From Cryptomeria japonica (taxonomy: Eukaryota; Streptophyta; Pinopsida; Cupressales; Cupressaceae), in NCBI RefSeq assembly GCF_030272615.1, contig NC_081407.1, positions 264,666,574-264,726,573 of the forward strand: DNA of 60,000 nt, in the 5' to 3' direction. Below, one piece after another: positions 34,300-44,926 of the stretch; position 1 is the first letter of the stretch; every line of letters starts with the position of its first letter. The notes beneath the pieces are model-generated. The model was not told the DNA's origin. It made no database searches and saw nothing but the letters and a program-made list of their open reading frames with translations. A program made the translations under genes and the position numbers.

Positions 34300-35432
34300 T
34301 GATTAGTAATCAATATAAATTAAAACCATCTTAAAATCAATATCAAGAAAGTATGAAAAAGCATAAATGAGAAACATGAACATAAAGAAAGACTTCACTC
34401 ATTATGCTCCCTATGCTATTTCGGTCTTCCTTGTCCTCCTCGTCTCCACGAACCGAATTGCTTCAAGTTGTCAAATGAAGAGTGGGAGATTCAGTAGGAT
34501 TAAGTGTGGAATGCTCTCACCTAGCATAACAAACTAAGTGTGTGTAGGTGATGATTTGGGCATGATGAGGGTACTATGGAGATGCTTATGATGTCAAGAG
34601 GATAACATGAGTTTGTAATAATTTATGGATAAAAGGGAAGCATAATGATATGATAAAAAGTAGATCGGAGGATGCATAAAAAGTGGATCCTTTGATATGA
34701 GATAAGGGCTTCAATTTATAGAGTTAGAGGCTTGGAAATCGACGGTCAAGATTAAAAGGGTGATCAAAGGCTTAGATTGAAATGGAATGTGGTCCCAGGC
34801 CTAAAGGCTTAGCCTTGTGACAAGTGTCACAAGGAGAAGTGGGTGCAAGGCTAAGTGTGCTCACACATGTGTGAGAAAATCTTGGGAAGTCCAAGAGGTG
34901 ACAAGTGGAAATACTTGTGGAAAGGTGTAAGCGCTAGTGGAAGAGAGTTTATGACACATGGGCCAAAAGGGGAAAGAGAAGGGTGGCTCTATGGGGAAGA
35001 GCATCCTTACACATGTGTGAGAACCCTTTGGTCAAAGGTGATGTGGACATGTGAAGTGACTTGTGAGTCACATGTGCATTTGGGTAGATGTGTAGTATTT
35101 TTTATTTGAATAAATACTAACATTGGTTAGGCTTCGTATTAATTAGGATAATGAGGGGATTAGATGATAGGTTTGTAGGAAACACTAAAGTAGCCTAATT
35201 AATCATGGATTAATTTAGCTAATTAGGATTAGGAATAAAAATGGAATATTCCATAAAGATGAGTTTGATTTATTGAAATAAATCAATATTTGGAAGAAAT
35301 GGAAAGGGGATATTAATTAAATATAATTTAATTAATTTAAAGGTAATGGTAGGTTAATATGATTAATTAAATTAATCATGAGATAAAGACATAATTAATT
35401 AAATATTAATTTAATCAATTTTTGTGTCTACA
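34300..35432 (-). repeat. Tat-like 5' LTR
   Basis: On the minus strand it starts TGTAGACACAAAAATTG at 35432. TATAAATT (34720 to 34713) is a likely TATA box 712 bases in. It carries the hairpin CCTTGTGAC/GTCACAAGG (34813-34821 and 34826-34834) and repeated CACATGTG words between about 34860 and 35080. Homology with the 3' LTR stops at 34301; the 3' LTR has about 11 further bases (TGGTCAGTCAA on the plus strand) that are missing here. Confidence 0.85.
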
Positions 35433-35939
35433 AAAATTAATTAAAAATTTAAAAGATATATATTTTGGAAAAATCACTTATAGATCTATAAAATGTTAAT
35501 TTTACATTTCAAAAAATATATATTTATAAGAGTAGGAGTTGTTGAAACATCAAGGTTTTCAAAAAAAAAATTGGTATTTAGACCCAAAGTGGTATAAAAT
35601 ATACATTTAGTAGACAATTCAAATTGGAAAGGTTGTGGCCCATGTATAAGATAGGTATAATTCATCTCTATAGATCATATGTTTGACTAAAATTGTTTTT
35701 TAGTTATAATTACTTAAATTCACTTGTGCTGATAAGTTGTCCTGAAATGTGACACGATCTTGTGCTTTTACCCATAGAAGGTGTGTAAAGAGTATGAGAT
35801 AAAAAGCAGAGTGCATGCGATATACTAGAGTAATAGGCATATGAATGACAAAGATATGGACAATAGAGTATTTGTAGTGTGAGGAGTATATGAGTGAAGG
35901 AATATATAGAAGAGTCAAAGTGCAGTGTTACAATAATCC
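35433..35939. other. AT-rich flank without recognised features
   Basis: Begins with AAAAT, the putative target duplication of the Tat-like element. No supported frame. The right part may already be LTR belonging to the copia remnant that follows. Confidence 0.4.
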
Positions 35940-36483
35940 TTTACTGGATCTACTGCAAATGATTGGTTTGGCAGAGTAGTGTAGAAATCCCTTACTGGAC
36001 TTGCTACAAGTGATTATGAATATTGGTACAAAGATCCCTTACCAATTCTGTTGTAAGTTTTGTAAGTTGTTATGTGATCTCAATTAGGAACTGACCCCAT
36101 GCATTAGGAGATGCAATTTTCCTCAGTTCAACTTTTTCTATTGTAGTGAGAGCATTTTTGCAGTGAGATGTTTTGCTAATATAGCAATGAGCCCTCCAAC
36201 AGTGAGCTACCTTTTTGTAAACATAATATAACTAGTTATACTATCTTGAGAGAAAACACTCTCCATGGTTTTTCCCATTTGGGATTTCCACATATAAAAT
36301 CTGGTGTTCAATTCGTGGCTATGTTATTTGTTTATCTTGTATATTCTTTTTCATATTGATGAGCTTAATTGATGAAATTGGTATATCAGTAAAAGGTTTA
36401 GAAATTGTGGGAATACTGATTCACCGCCCTCCCTCTCAGTATTTTAGTCCATTCAACCAATTCAACAATTAGTATTAGAGCTT
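35940..36483 (+). repeat. Copia LTR 3' part with primer-binding site
   Basis: The words CCCTTACTGGATCTACTGC, CCCTTACTGGACTTGCTAC and CCCTTACCAATTCTGTTGTAAG, then CCTCCCTCTCAGTATTTTAG and CCAATTCAACA (36467), are typical of a plant copia LTR end. TTAGTATTAGAGCTTTGATC (36469-36488) is a mutated Met primer site. Shortly after, GAAAAGCTTAACCGCTTGA resembles the sequence behind the primer site at 12846, so it is a related family. The LTR start was not located and no gag follows. Confidence 0.65.
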
Positions 36484-36599
36484 TGATCCCTTGCTTGAAA
36501 AGCTTAACCGCTTGAGGGAGATCCTTGTTTGTTGAATCATGGTACCAATGAGTATTGTTACCCTCCTCATTTTCCTGAGCCATTTTTGTTCTCACGTTA

Positions 36600-37505
36600 T
36601 TTAAAATAAGGAGTGTTTATTTAGTTTGGGTTTGTGTAATTCTCAGTTTTTGTCTTATTAAATTTTGTCTTGAACTGAACCTCTCAGTTGAACCTTTTCA
36701 AAAGTTCAAGGTTCAAGTTCAAGCAGAGCATGTTGTATCACAACTTTGTTCTAGTAAAAAAGTTAACGGTCTTAGTGTCAATTGTTATTGAGCTTGAACT
36801 ATTGAACCTTTTCAAAATTTCAAGGTTCGAGTTCAAAGTTGAGAAAGTTGAGTCTTGTCTGAGTCATGTCTTTGTAACGTCTAAGTCGCAGCCTTGTGGT
36901 GTCTTTGTCTTGGTTTATCCTTGTTTTGTGCTTTTGAACTTGAACTTTGAAGTACTTCTCAGAGGGTTCAAAGTTCAAAGTTCAAGGATTGATCAGCTTT
37001 GGACATAAAAGTGGTGGACATAAAAATGATGAAGCATCAGCATAGAGGGAATATTCTAGATTTAAAAGGTGAACTTCAAGGGAATGAGTTGCGATGGAGA
37101 GCCGTACTTGAGAATAATTATTTTCGAGAAGGATATGGAGGGAAAAGACTTGTAATTAATGAATTGTCAGAATTAAGTCTTTTCGGAATAATTTGGCACG
37201 AATAAGAATGCATTTACAATCATATCAAATCGTGTGATCGATTTTTAAGCTTGTTCTCAAGATTTGCTTTATTTATACAAAAAATGACATACTTGCCTTC
37301 TTCATTTGCCTAATTTGGTAAGTAAGGGGTTTGCACAAGAGATATTTTTTGTTCTTGTCTCTTTGGATTCTGAGCTCTGCATGAAAGGTGAGCTCAAAAT
37401 CTTCTTCTCATCCGTGTAATTTCTTAAATTGGAAGCTTTGCTTGGTTGTTCAGTTGGTTCATTTCATCTCCCTTGTTGTGTTTTCTTTCTATTGGTAAAT
37501 TCAAA
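36600..37505 (+). other. Leader of ORF-X with GTTCAA-rich repeats
   Basis: Between 36670 and 37000 the words TTGAACCTTTTCAAAA, GTTCAAGGTTCAAGTTCAAG and GGTTCAAAGTTCAAAGTTCA recur in direct and inverted form. A TATA-like TTATTTATACAAA is at about 37269-37281. The 68-codon open frame at 36999-37205 shows no motif. This lies directly upstream of the ORF-X start and may be its promoter or leader. Confidence 0.4.
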
Positions 37506-37763
37506 ATGAGACCTAAATTGCCCAAGATAGACCAAAATTCTTGGTTATTTTTTACCTTGCTGGAGTTAAGGGAAACTTTTCTGCCATTAGCAAACCTAGA
37601 CAAATTCCATGAAAGGGCATGGAATCCCATTGGCTCTCCCTTAATGCAGAGGATTCTGGATAGTGGGTTAGTGAAAGAGACAACTTTCCCTCCAGTGGTG
37701 TCATGTCCTGAGTTGGTGCTAGAATGCATGAATAGATATGACCCTATTGAGAGATGTGTAAGA
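37506..37763 (+). pseudogene. ORF-X part 1: N-terminus of an unrecognised large protein
   Basis: ATG at 37506 in MRPKLPKIDQNSWLFFTLLE, then LRETFLPLANLDKFHERAW, NPIGSPLMQRILDSGLV and ELVLECMNRYDPIERCVR. I do not recognise the family. At 37763 it is cut by an LTR element whose 5-bp target duplication TAAGA is part of the coding sequence. Removing the insertion restores the frame: GAG AGA TGT GTA AGA then AGT GCA GAT GGT GAG. See parts 2 and 3. Confidence 0.7.
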
Positions 37764-38701
37764 TGTTGGAAACCAATAACACTGAGAGAGGGAGTGAATC
37801 AGAGTTATACCAGAATAGTAAGTTTTAGCCTTATTAAAACATGCATACACCAACCACTATACCGATATAAATAGAATTAAAAGAAGTAAAGAAACTAATA
37901 AGCCAATCACATAAATGAGAATCATAACACACAGATTTATACGTGGAAAACCTCAAAGAGGAAAAACCACGGTGGGATTTGTGACCCACAATATCAATCC
38001 ACTAGCCATATGAAGAGATATTACAAAATATGAGGGGCCTGCACTTGTAGGAAGGCTTATAGCCTAGAGCACACTGCTCAATCACAATAGGAGCCTCACT
38101 TACTACATAAAATTCCAGACTACAATTGGGCGAAGTGTGAACTCATAAGATAGCATCTTCTATGCCAGAATATAGTTCTGGTTTAAGCTCTATTTGTTTC
38201 AGTCTGAATCCCTAAACCCTTTACCAGAATAACCCTTACAATAATTTCCTCACATACATGATCTCTCTAATATATTTTGCATCATATTACATTCACATAT
38301 CCATCACCATGTCTATCTCCTATCTATATCAAAATGATCTATCAAACTATCCTATATACCCTATACAAATTTTATGCCTTATGTCGGCTTACAAAGATAT
38401 ATACAATATCAAATTACATGTCGATCAGATAACATAAATGCATAAACATTAAAATTAATTTGCTGATGCCAGGTCCAAGATATGCCGGCCTCCAATACTG
38501 ATGACCTTTACTAAACCATGTCATCTTGTATTGTCAGTGACCAAAGAAATCCTTTTGTCATGCCAGTGTTGGTGTCGGTGTAGAGTCTGTGAAGTGTCTG
38601 TCGGTACACCATAGAATCAAAACATGAAGCCGGAACATAAAATCATGTTGCCATAAATTATAACATAGTAAAACCAACCAATAGAGTGTCAATTGCCAAC
38701 A
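37764..38701 (-). repeat. 3' LTR of the pol-less element
   Basis: 938 bp. TGTTGGAAACCAATAACACT at the left and AGAGTGTCAATTGCCAACA at the right. It aligns over its whole length with 43645-44551, roughly 92% alike by eye, with a few indels. Includes CCACGGTGGGATTTGTGACC and CCTCACATACATGATCTCTC, shared by both copies. Confidence 0.95.
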
Positions 38702-38713
38702 ATCTCCCCCTTT
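38702..38713 (-). promoter_or_regulatory. Polypurine tract of the pol-less element
   Basis: On the minus strand CAAAGGGGGAGAT directly before TGTTGGCAATTGACAC, the 3' LTR start. The bases just upstream, CATCAATGC, and those just inside the LTR, TTGGCAATTGA, form an imperfect inverted repeat around it. Confidence 0.85.
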
Positions 38714-38949
38714 GGCATTGATGGCAACACTCGTGTGAAAAATGGTCAAGGTTTCATCTGTCGGTTTCATCCTGCCCTGCTCCCCCTCAACTGAATATGA
38801 AAAATACTCCATATCTCCAAAACTCCAAAACTCCCCCTAATGTATACAACTCTTTTTATTCTTTTTCACATCTATACTATTCCCCCTTTGACATCAATGC
38901 CCAAAAAAAAATTTGAAAAGGAATGTCAATTAATAAGAACTGTACAATG

Positions 38950-41900
38950 AATATCCCCAAAAAATGTCTTACTGGAGCTTGACCAACTTCAAAATTTCCA
39001 GATAAGATTTCTCCAGTAACTCCACTTAAGTATCCTAGCCGGTTTTGAATGTGCCAGAAATAGATACAAGTCCACTCAATAAATGTGCAAAAGATTCTTT
39101 CTCATTTACTTATGTTAGTGTGGGCTTTCCCACCATATCCATGCATTCTTTCTTGTGTACATAGAGTGAATCCAATCATGGACTCACCAAGCCTCTCAGA
39201 CTTCTGGCTCTTCTAATTATTTTGTCTCTTTCCTTTTCAAGAGCAAAAATTTGGTTCTCCAAAATAAAAATTTGGCCATCAATTGATGTAGTCAATGAAA
39301 TCAATCCATCAAAAGAGTTAGCTATACTTACAATTTTCTCCTGAATCTCCTTTATCTTTTTATCTACATTTTATTTAATTATTTTAATATTACAACATAC
39401 CCTATAAATATTTGTACATTGTTTCAAATAATTTTCTATTACAATTAGCTTCTCCTCAATCTTTTTCTTCTCTATTTCAATTACCTGATCAAAAGCATCT
39501 CTCTTAGCCTGAGTAAACCTTTCTAGTGCTTGTTGGTTTGATATTTGTTGTAAGGATTGAAAGTCCTTTGATATATGCTTAGTGATTACCTTAATCTTGT
39601 TAGATGGGCTCACTTCATTTTCAATCTTACACTATGGGATGAGTCTATGTAAAATAGTGATTGATTAATCTATAATCCCTTTATCTGTGGATCCCTCCTT
39701 CATCAGTTTTTGAGCAGCCATCATCATCAGTTCAGTGGGACTCATCTCTGTGATGTTTTTCTTTTCTACCTAAGAAGTGTCAATTGACAATAATGATGGG
39801 CCAACAACCAATACCCTACCGCATTCCCCTATTTTTTCCTCTGAAGTTTTATCCTTTATAACCTCCTCACTTCCATAGGTGGCTTTGCCACTTGGTGCAA
39901 TCTATGTAACCGGAGGTTCCTTTGTAGGAACAGTAACCTCAACCTGTACATTTGTATCCAAAGGACAATTGTCCTCAATATTAGTATCTTGTACAATGTT
40001 AGCTTGATCATTCTCTGTATTAGCCGGTATCTCAATATTTGTCTATACATATGTATTTACCAGGGGCTCAATTTCCACTATCTTAATATTTTTCAAAACT
40101 GAAGGTGAAGTGCCCATAATCCCCTTTCCTTTTCCTTCAACTGGGGTATCTACAGTGTCTTTCTTCGTTTCCGATGAAGTAAAGAATCCTTTGTTTTCTC
40201 CCAAAAATTTAACCCATGCTATTTGAGTCTCTTTATTATTCATTTACTCTTCCTAGCATCAGACTGGTTATCCTATGTTTGCTATTGAAAACTTTTTTGT
40301 CTTCCACCTCAAGTGTCTTTTCTATTTCATTAGGAGCTATAGTAACACAGATAGATAATAGCTCTTAAATTTTAATGTGTTTATCCTCTTGCATAGCTAA
40401 TAATATTCTAGCATCTAACCTGTTATATAACTCAGTTGGTATTTGATTTTCTATCTCTATTAAGGCTTTCTTATAAATATCCAAGTATAATAGGACTACT
40501 TCCTCTACCTCTAAGTTTTCATAATAAAATTGAGAATTCTTCAACATGCCATATTTAGTGATTTCATCTACCAATTTTGCACAAAATTTAGGTGAAACCT
40601 TACCAGAATCAATGTCATTCTTCTTCTTCTACTTGGCAGTATCAGATGCAGCTGACAGTGTTGCTTTAGGTGCTTGCTTTTGTGTCGCTATTTTGATTGT
40701 GACCTTCCTAACCAGTTGTTTCTTAGCGTATTCCTTTGTTTCCTCTGGTTTCTTTCTAACAACCCTCTTAAATGCTAATGGTGTGTCATCCTCTGATTCT
40801 GGTTTTGCAGTAACAGGCTCAATATGAACTTTTGGATCCTTCCTCTTTCTGCCTTTCTTCGGGACAGCATCAATTAGTGCTTTTATGTCCTTTGAGACCT
40901 TCTACACAAATTTTCTTGCTTTCCCTTCTTGTTTCTCTCTTATCTTCTGATTGAACTTTGTTTCAACCTCTTGAGTTTTATGTTGTGCAGTACCACAAGG
41001 CTTCTCTGCATCATCAATTGGTGCATCAATTAGCATTTTTGCATAAGCATCAAGAATCTATGCATCCACCTCATAGCCCATTTCTTCAATCCATATCTTT
41101 TGAGGCTTAACTGCTTCCATGAGTGTCTCGTCCTTCTTTACCATGAAGCATATGTTGGTAGAATATTTTTCTATAATATGCCCAAGTACCCTTACCCTAG
41201 ACCTCATAGATTTTTTTAATGCCTTAAAATACTCCCATACCTTATCATCTATCTAGCTTCCTGATGCAACAATTGACTATTTCAATTGTCTTCCTACCGA
41301 AATGTCAAAATCCCATTGCCTCTTACCAGAACTGGGTGTGTCATTCAGAAAATATAACATTAGGCAAACTAACAAGTTCCCATACTAGAAAGTACCCTTC
41401 TTCTCACCCTTGATCTTTCCTATATTTATCAACAACTCATCAAGCATCCAACTGCATAGATCTAATTTTACACTATCTCTCATCATTTTATATGCAGCCA
41501 AAATGCATGAACTAGAAAAAAAATTCATGCTACAAAATTTGATGTTTTTATCGGTGATAGTGCTCACTTTCATGAATCTTTTTTCTGATGTAGTGTTGGT
41601 GATCTTCCTCATGAAATCATTTGAAACTTTCTTGTCTGGATGTTGCCCTACCGATGGCAAACCAGTGATTTCCTGGATTGCTTCCTTGGTGATTTTGTAA
41701 GGTTTGTTCAGCCATATAAATTCCCCATGCACTTTGCTCAATTATAACTGAATATCTCATCCTCTAACTCCAGAATATCCAAAATGTCTGTAAACCCTAG
41801 TTCTTCAATATGTTTATATGCCAGTTTGATCTTTCCAGATTCTCCCATTAGCTCACTCATATACATGCCCTTAATCTCTGAAGTTCCTAAGTCCTCGATG

Positions 41901-42151
41901 TGATAGTAAATATATGCCCTATCATCCTCTACATACACAACTCCCTCCAGAACGTGAGAAAACACTCCAACCGAATCTTCTAGGGTAGCCACATGTAGAT
42001 ACTGCTTGAAAATTGTCTTGGGGCGGTCCTTGACCTCCATGACAACTGGGTTTGCAATAAAAATAGGAATAGAAGATGATCTTGCTTCCATGTTTAAAGA
42101 TAAATAACTTTTGATCGCTCTCAGTAAAAAACCTTCAACAAACTCTTCCAT
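38950..42151 (-). pseudogene. Second ORF of the pol-less element, unknown function, about 1050 codons
   Basis: Starts MEEFVEGFLLRAIKSYLSLN at 42151, with AYIYYHIEDLGTSEIKGMYM and YKHIEELGFTDILDILELED. One base is lost near 41742. It continues VHGEFIWLNKPYKITKEAI, QEITGLPSVGQHPDKK, LDLCSWMLDELLINIGKIKG and YGNLLVCLMLYFLNDTP. A basic linker (KKGRKRKDPKV, KRVVRKKPEE) and acidic stretches follow; a frameshift lies near 40243; the end is coiled-coil-like (KRDAFDQVIEIEKKKIEEKL). Most stops in the 41741-40250 frame are TAG. No RT, protease, integrase or known enzyme motif. It occupies pol's place. Related protein: 54774-56700; possibly ORF-X. Confidence 0.65.
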
Positions 42152-42559
42152 ACGCTGGTGAAATCGCTCAAGAAGAAATCTGATTTCCTCTTAATAGCCT
42201 TTGATTGCACTTAACCGCTCTGAATCACTCTGAATGCAAGGTGATTAACAATGAAGTGTATTCGACCTTTTAACCTTCGAGAAAAACCCTATTATTCCAT
42301 TGACATAAATGACTGCCAGTGAAAGATACCAGATCTCGCTCAGAACATATCCATGCCAGATAATCCTCTCCAATATTTGGAACATTTTCCAGAACCTCTT
42401 CCCAGGGCATCTGCAGCATCTTCATGAATTTTTCCTACCCCTAAGGCATCTACCTTAGATACCAGATGAGCTTCCTACAAGTGAAGGAGTAGCTTCTTCT
42501 GTCGGATAAGTAATTGGGACATTCCCATCTAATGTTTGTTCTTCAGTCTTCCTAACCCA

Positions 42560-43576
42560 TCTCTGAGTATGATCTTGTCGGATTTCACTAACCTTCTCTT
42601 TTCCTTTCTCATTTGATACTTCATTACTAATCAATGGTTTTTTGCTTCTACAGAACTTAGTAATATGTCCAACCTCATTACATACATAACGTGTAACATT
42701 GTTCTTTTGAATTGCTTTGCTAAAACTGGTGAACTTGCTTTACCTACACTGATTAGCCATATGTCCAAATTTTCCACATGCATAGAATTTTACATTCATT
42801 TTGCAATTTTCCGTCTTATGACCAAACTTATTGCATTTAGAACATTTACCGGGAGCAGAATCAGGGTTCTGATTTTCTTTGTTTCTACATTGCCTAGCCA
42901 TGTGACCAAATCTATTACAAATAAAACATCTACCATTGAATTTATAATCATTAAATTGCCTTACCAATTCCTTATGGTTTTGATCTTCATTAGTAGTACC
43001 GGAACTCTATCCTTTCTCAAATCCAAGTCCATTGGAATCTCCAATCTACCTTTGTCTCTTCAATAACTTATCAAGATGTGTCGATTTGATCTTGAATTTT
43101 TCTTTGTACTCACTTGCAGTAGTTAAATCTTCTCTTAGTATTATCATTTGTCTCTCAAGCTCTTTCTCATTACTCTGGGATTGTACCAAATTAGTTCTCA
43201 ACATATCATTTTCATGACCCAACCTACCACATTCTTCAAATTTGTTCTTCAGGGATACAGCAAGATTTTCTTCCTTTTTCTTTTTCTCCTCAATCTCCTT
43301 AGACATCCTCATAGTTATAACTTGCATTTCATTTTTCATAACCATGTTCTCCTGACTCAATTTATGACATTGTTCCTTAAGTGCATTTTTCTCTTCATCA
43401 TCCTGATTTTGCAAAAGTTCCTTCCTCCTAGCTTGAACAGATGATAACCTCTCTTGTAGGACAACAATGAATTCCTTAGCAGAATTCAATTTATCTTGTA
43501 GCTTTAAGTTCTTCAACCTTTTAGCATCATAATCTTCAAGTGCCATCTCAAATTTCTTCTCCAAAGCCATATTCAT
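42560..43576 (-). pseudogene. Gag-like protein with coiled coil and four zinc knuckles
   Basis: Starts MNMALEKKFEMALEDYDAKR at 43576. About 175 residues of charged heptad-like sequence follow (KLQDKLNSAKEFIVVLQERL, EIEEKKKKEENLAVSLKNKF). Then come knuckles CFICNRFGHMARQC, CSKCNKFGHKTENC and FYACGKFGHMANQC (first Cys changed to Phe), and in a shifted frame RYVCNEVGHITKFC (first Cys changed to Arg). CCHC knuckles bind nucleic acid in retrotransposon Gag. TAG stops at 43046 and a few other places and one frameshift after knuckle 3 show it is dead. The usual copia gag N-terminal domain was not found. Confidence 0.8.
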
Positions 43577-43629
43577 TGATTTCGGTTTCAAGATCTTCCT
43601 CAAGCTATTAAACTTCCTCTGAGGCACAA

Positions 43630-43643
43630 GGCTTTGATACCAA
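43630..43643 (-). promoter_or_regulatory. Primer-binding site of the pol-less element
   Basis: TTGGTATCAAAGCC on the minus strand, one base after the LTR end, differs by one base from the plant initiator-Met primer site TGGTATCAGAGC. It fixes the orientation and the LTR boundary. Confidence 0.9.
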
Positions 43644-43644
43644 T

Positions 43645-44551
43645 TGTTGAAAACCAATAACACTAAGAGGTGGGGGTGAATCAGTGTTATACCATAATAG
43701 TAAGTTTTAGCCTTATTAAAGCATGCATATACCAACCAGTATACTAATAATACAATCACATAAATGAGAATCATAACACATAGATTTATACGTGGAAAAC
43801 CTCAAAGGCGAAAAAACCACGATGGGATTTGTGACCCACAATATCAATCCACTGGCCATATGAAGAGATATTAAAAAATATGAGGGGCTTGCACTTGCAG
43901 GAAGGCTTAAAACCTAGAGCACACTACTCAATCACAATAGGAGCCTCACTTACTACATAAAATTCCAAACTACGATCCGAAGAAGTGTGAACTGCTAACA
44001 TAACATCTTCTATGCCAAAATACAGTTCTGGTTTAAGCTCTGTCTATTCTGGTTTAAATCCCTAAACCCTTTACCAGAATAGCCCTTACTATAATTTCCT
44101 CACATACATGATCTCTCTAATATATTTTGCATCATATTACATTCGCATATCCATCACCATGTCTATCTCCTATCTATATCAAAATGATCTATCAAACTGT
44201 CATATATACCCTATACAAATTGTATGCCTTATGTTAGCTTACAAAGATATATACAATATCAAATTACATGTTGGCCAGATAACATAAATGCATAAACATT
44301 AAAATCAATTTGCCGATGTCAGGTCCAAGATATGTCGGCCTCCAATACTGATGACCTTTACTAAACCATGTCGGTCTGCACTATCGGTGATCAAAGAAAT
44401 CCTTCTATCCTACCAGTGTCAATGTCGGTGTAGAGTCTGTGAAGTGTCTGCTGATACACCGTAGAATAAAAACATGAAGCCAGAACACAAAATCATGTTT
44501 CCATCAATGAAAACATAGTGAAACCAACCAATAGAGTGTCATTTGCCAACA
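43645..44551 (-). repeat. 5' LTR of the pol-less element
   Basis: 907 bp, paired with 37764-38701. The minus-strand start is TGTTGGCAAATGACACTC. Followed on the right by TAAGA (44552-44556), the target duplication. Confidence 0.95.
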
Positions 44552-44556
44552 TAAGA

Positions 44557-44926
44557 AGTGCAGATGGTGAGGTTCTGCTTAGGGTTAGTCGAGAGGTTGT
44601 TGTTGTCATTATGAAAATACCTAAAAAGGAGCAATATGAGGATTGGACGGTGTGTAAGTCACAAGGTATTTTCTCATAAAATAAATCATTCTATAGAAAT
44701 GTCATTGCAAGGAACTAAATGTTAAAGTTTCAAAGAGGAGGTTCCCGACTACCAAGTCCATTGACCCAGGAACATCTGATCGAAGAAGTCAGGGACATAG
44801 TCATTTTGTTACATAGAGTGAGAAGGTGTTGGCAATATTGCATTATAACAAACAATGAAATATTATTGGCATTTCATAAGGATATTGAGAAGGTTGTTGA
44901 TGATTATGGATATAACTGATTAAGGA
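44557..44926 (+). pseudogene. ORF-X part 2
   Basis: Continues part 1 in frame after TAAGA: SADGEVLLRVSREVVVVIMK, IPKKEQYEDWTVCKSQGIFS, stop, NKSFYRNVIARN, stop, MLKFQRGGSRLPSPLTQEHL, IEEVRDIVILLHRVRRCWQY and KDIEKVVDDYGYN. It is cut at about 44927 by a copia-type LTR. The pattern D-G-E-x-L-L ... I-M-K-I-P resembles HGEFIWLNKPYKIT...ITGLP in the pol-less element's second ORF, which suggests distant homology. Confidence 0.65.

Larger units (their letters stand above)
17365..35432 (-). mobile_element. Tat-like Ty3/gypsy element, non-autonomous, with nested L1
   Basis: Read on the minus strand: 5' LTR 35432-34300, leader with modular repeats, gag-like ORF from 31428, first part of RT ending at 29986, a long non-coding region with a T-rich array, PPT 26357-26345, then the 3' LTR starting at 26344 and, after the LINE insertion, continuing from 18394 to about 17365. 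The LTRs are about 93-95% alike by eye. About 10.2 kb without the LINE. There is no RT active site, RNase H or integrase, so it would need a partner's enzymes. AAAAT flanks both outer ends (17361-17365 and 35433-35437), a likely 5-bp TSD if one base was lost at the left junction. Confidence 0.75.
37759..44556 (-). mobile_element. LTR retrotransposon lacking pol, 6.8 kb, with TAAGA target duplication
   Basis: Complete element 37764-44551 on the minus strand. TAAGA at 37759-37763 and 44552-44556 is the target duplication. It has 5' LTR 44551-43645, PBS 43643-43630, a gag-like gene, a second long ORF, PPT 38713-38702 and 3' LTR 38701-37764. The Met-type primer site suggests a copia-derived element. 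No protease, integrase, reverse transcriptase or RNase H could be found in the 4.9-kb interior. Like TR-GAG or LARD-type elements it would depend on enzymes from elsewhere, but unlike those it carries a second long ORF of unknown function. Confidence 0.9.
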
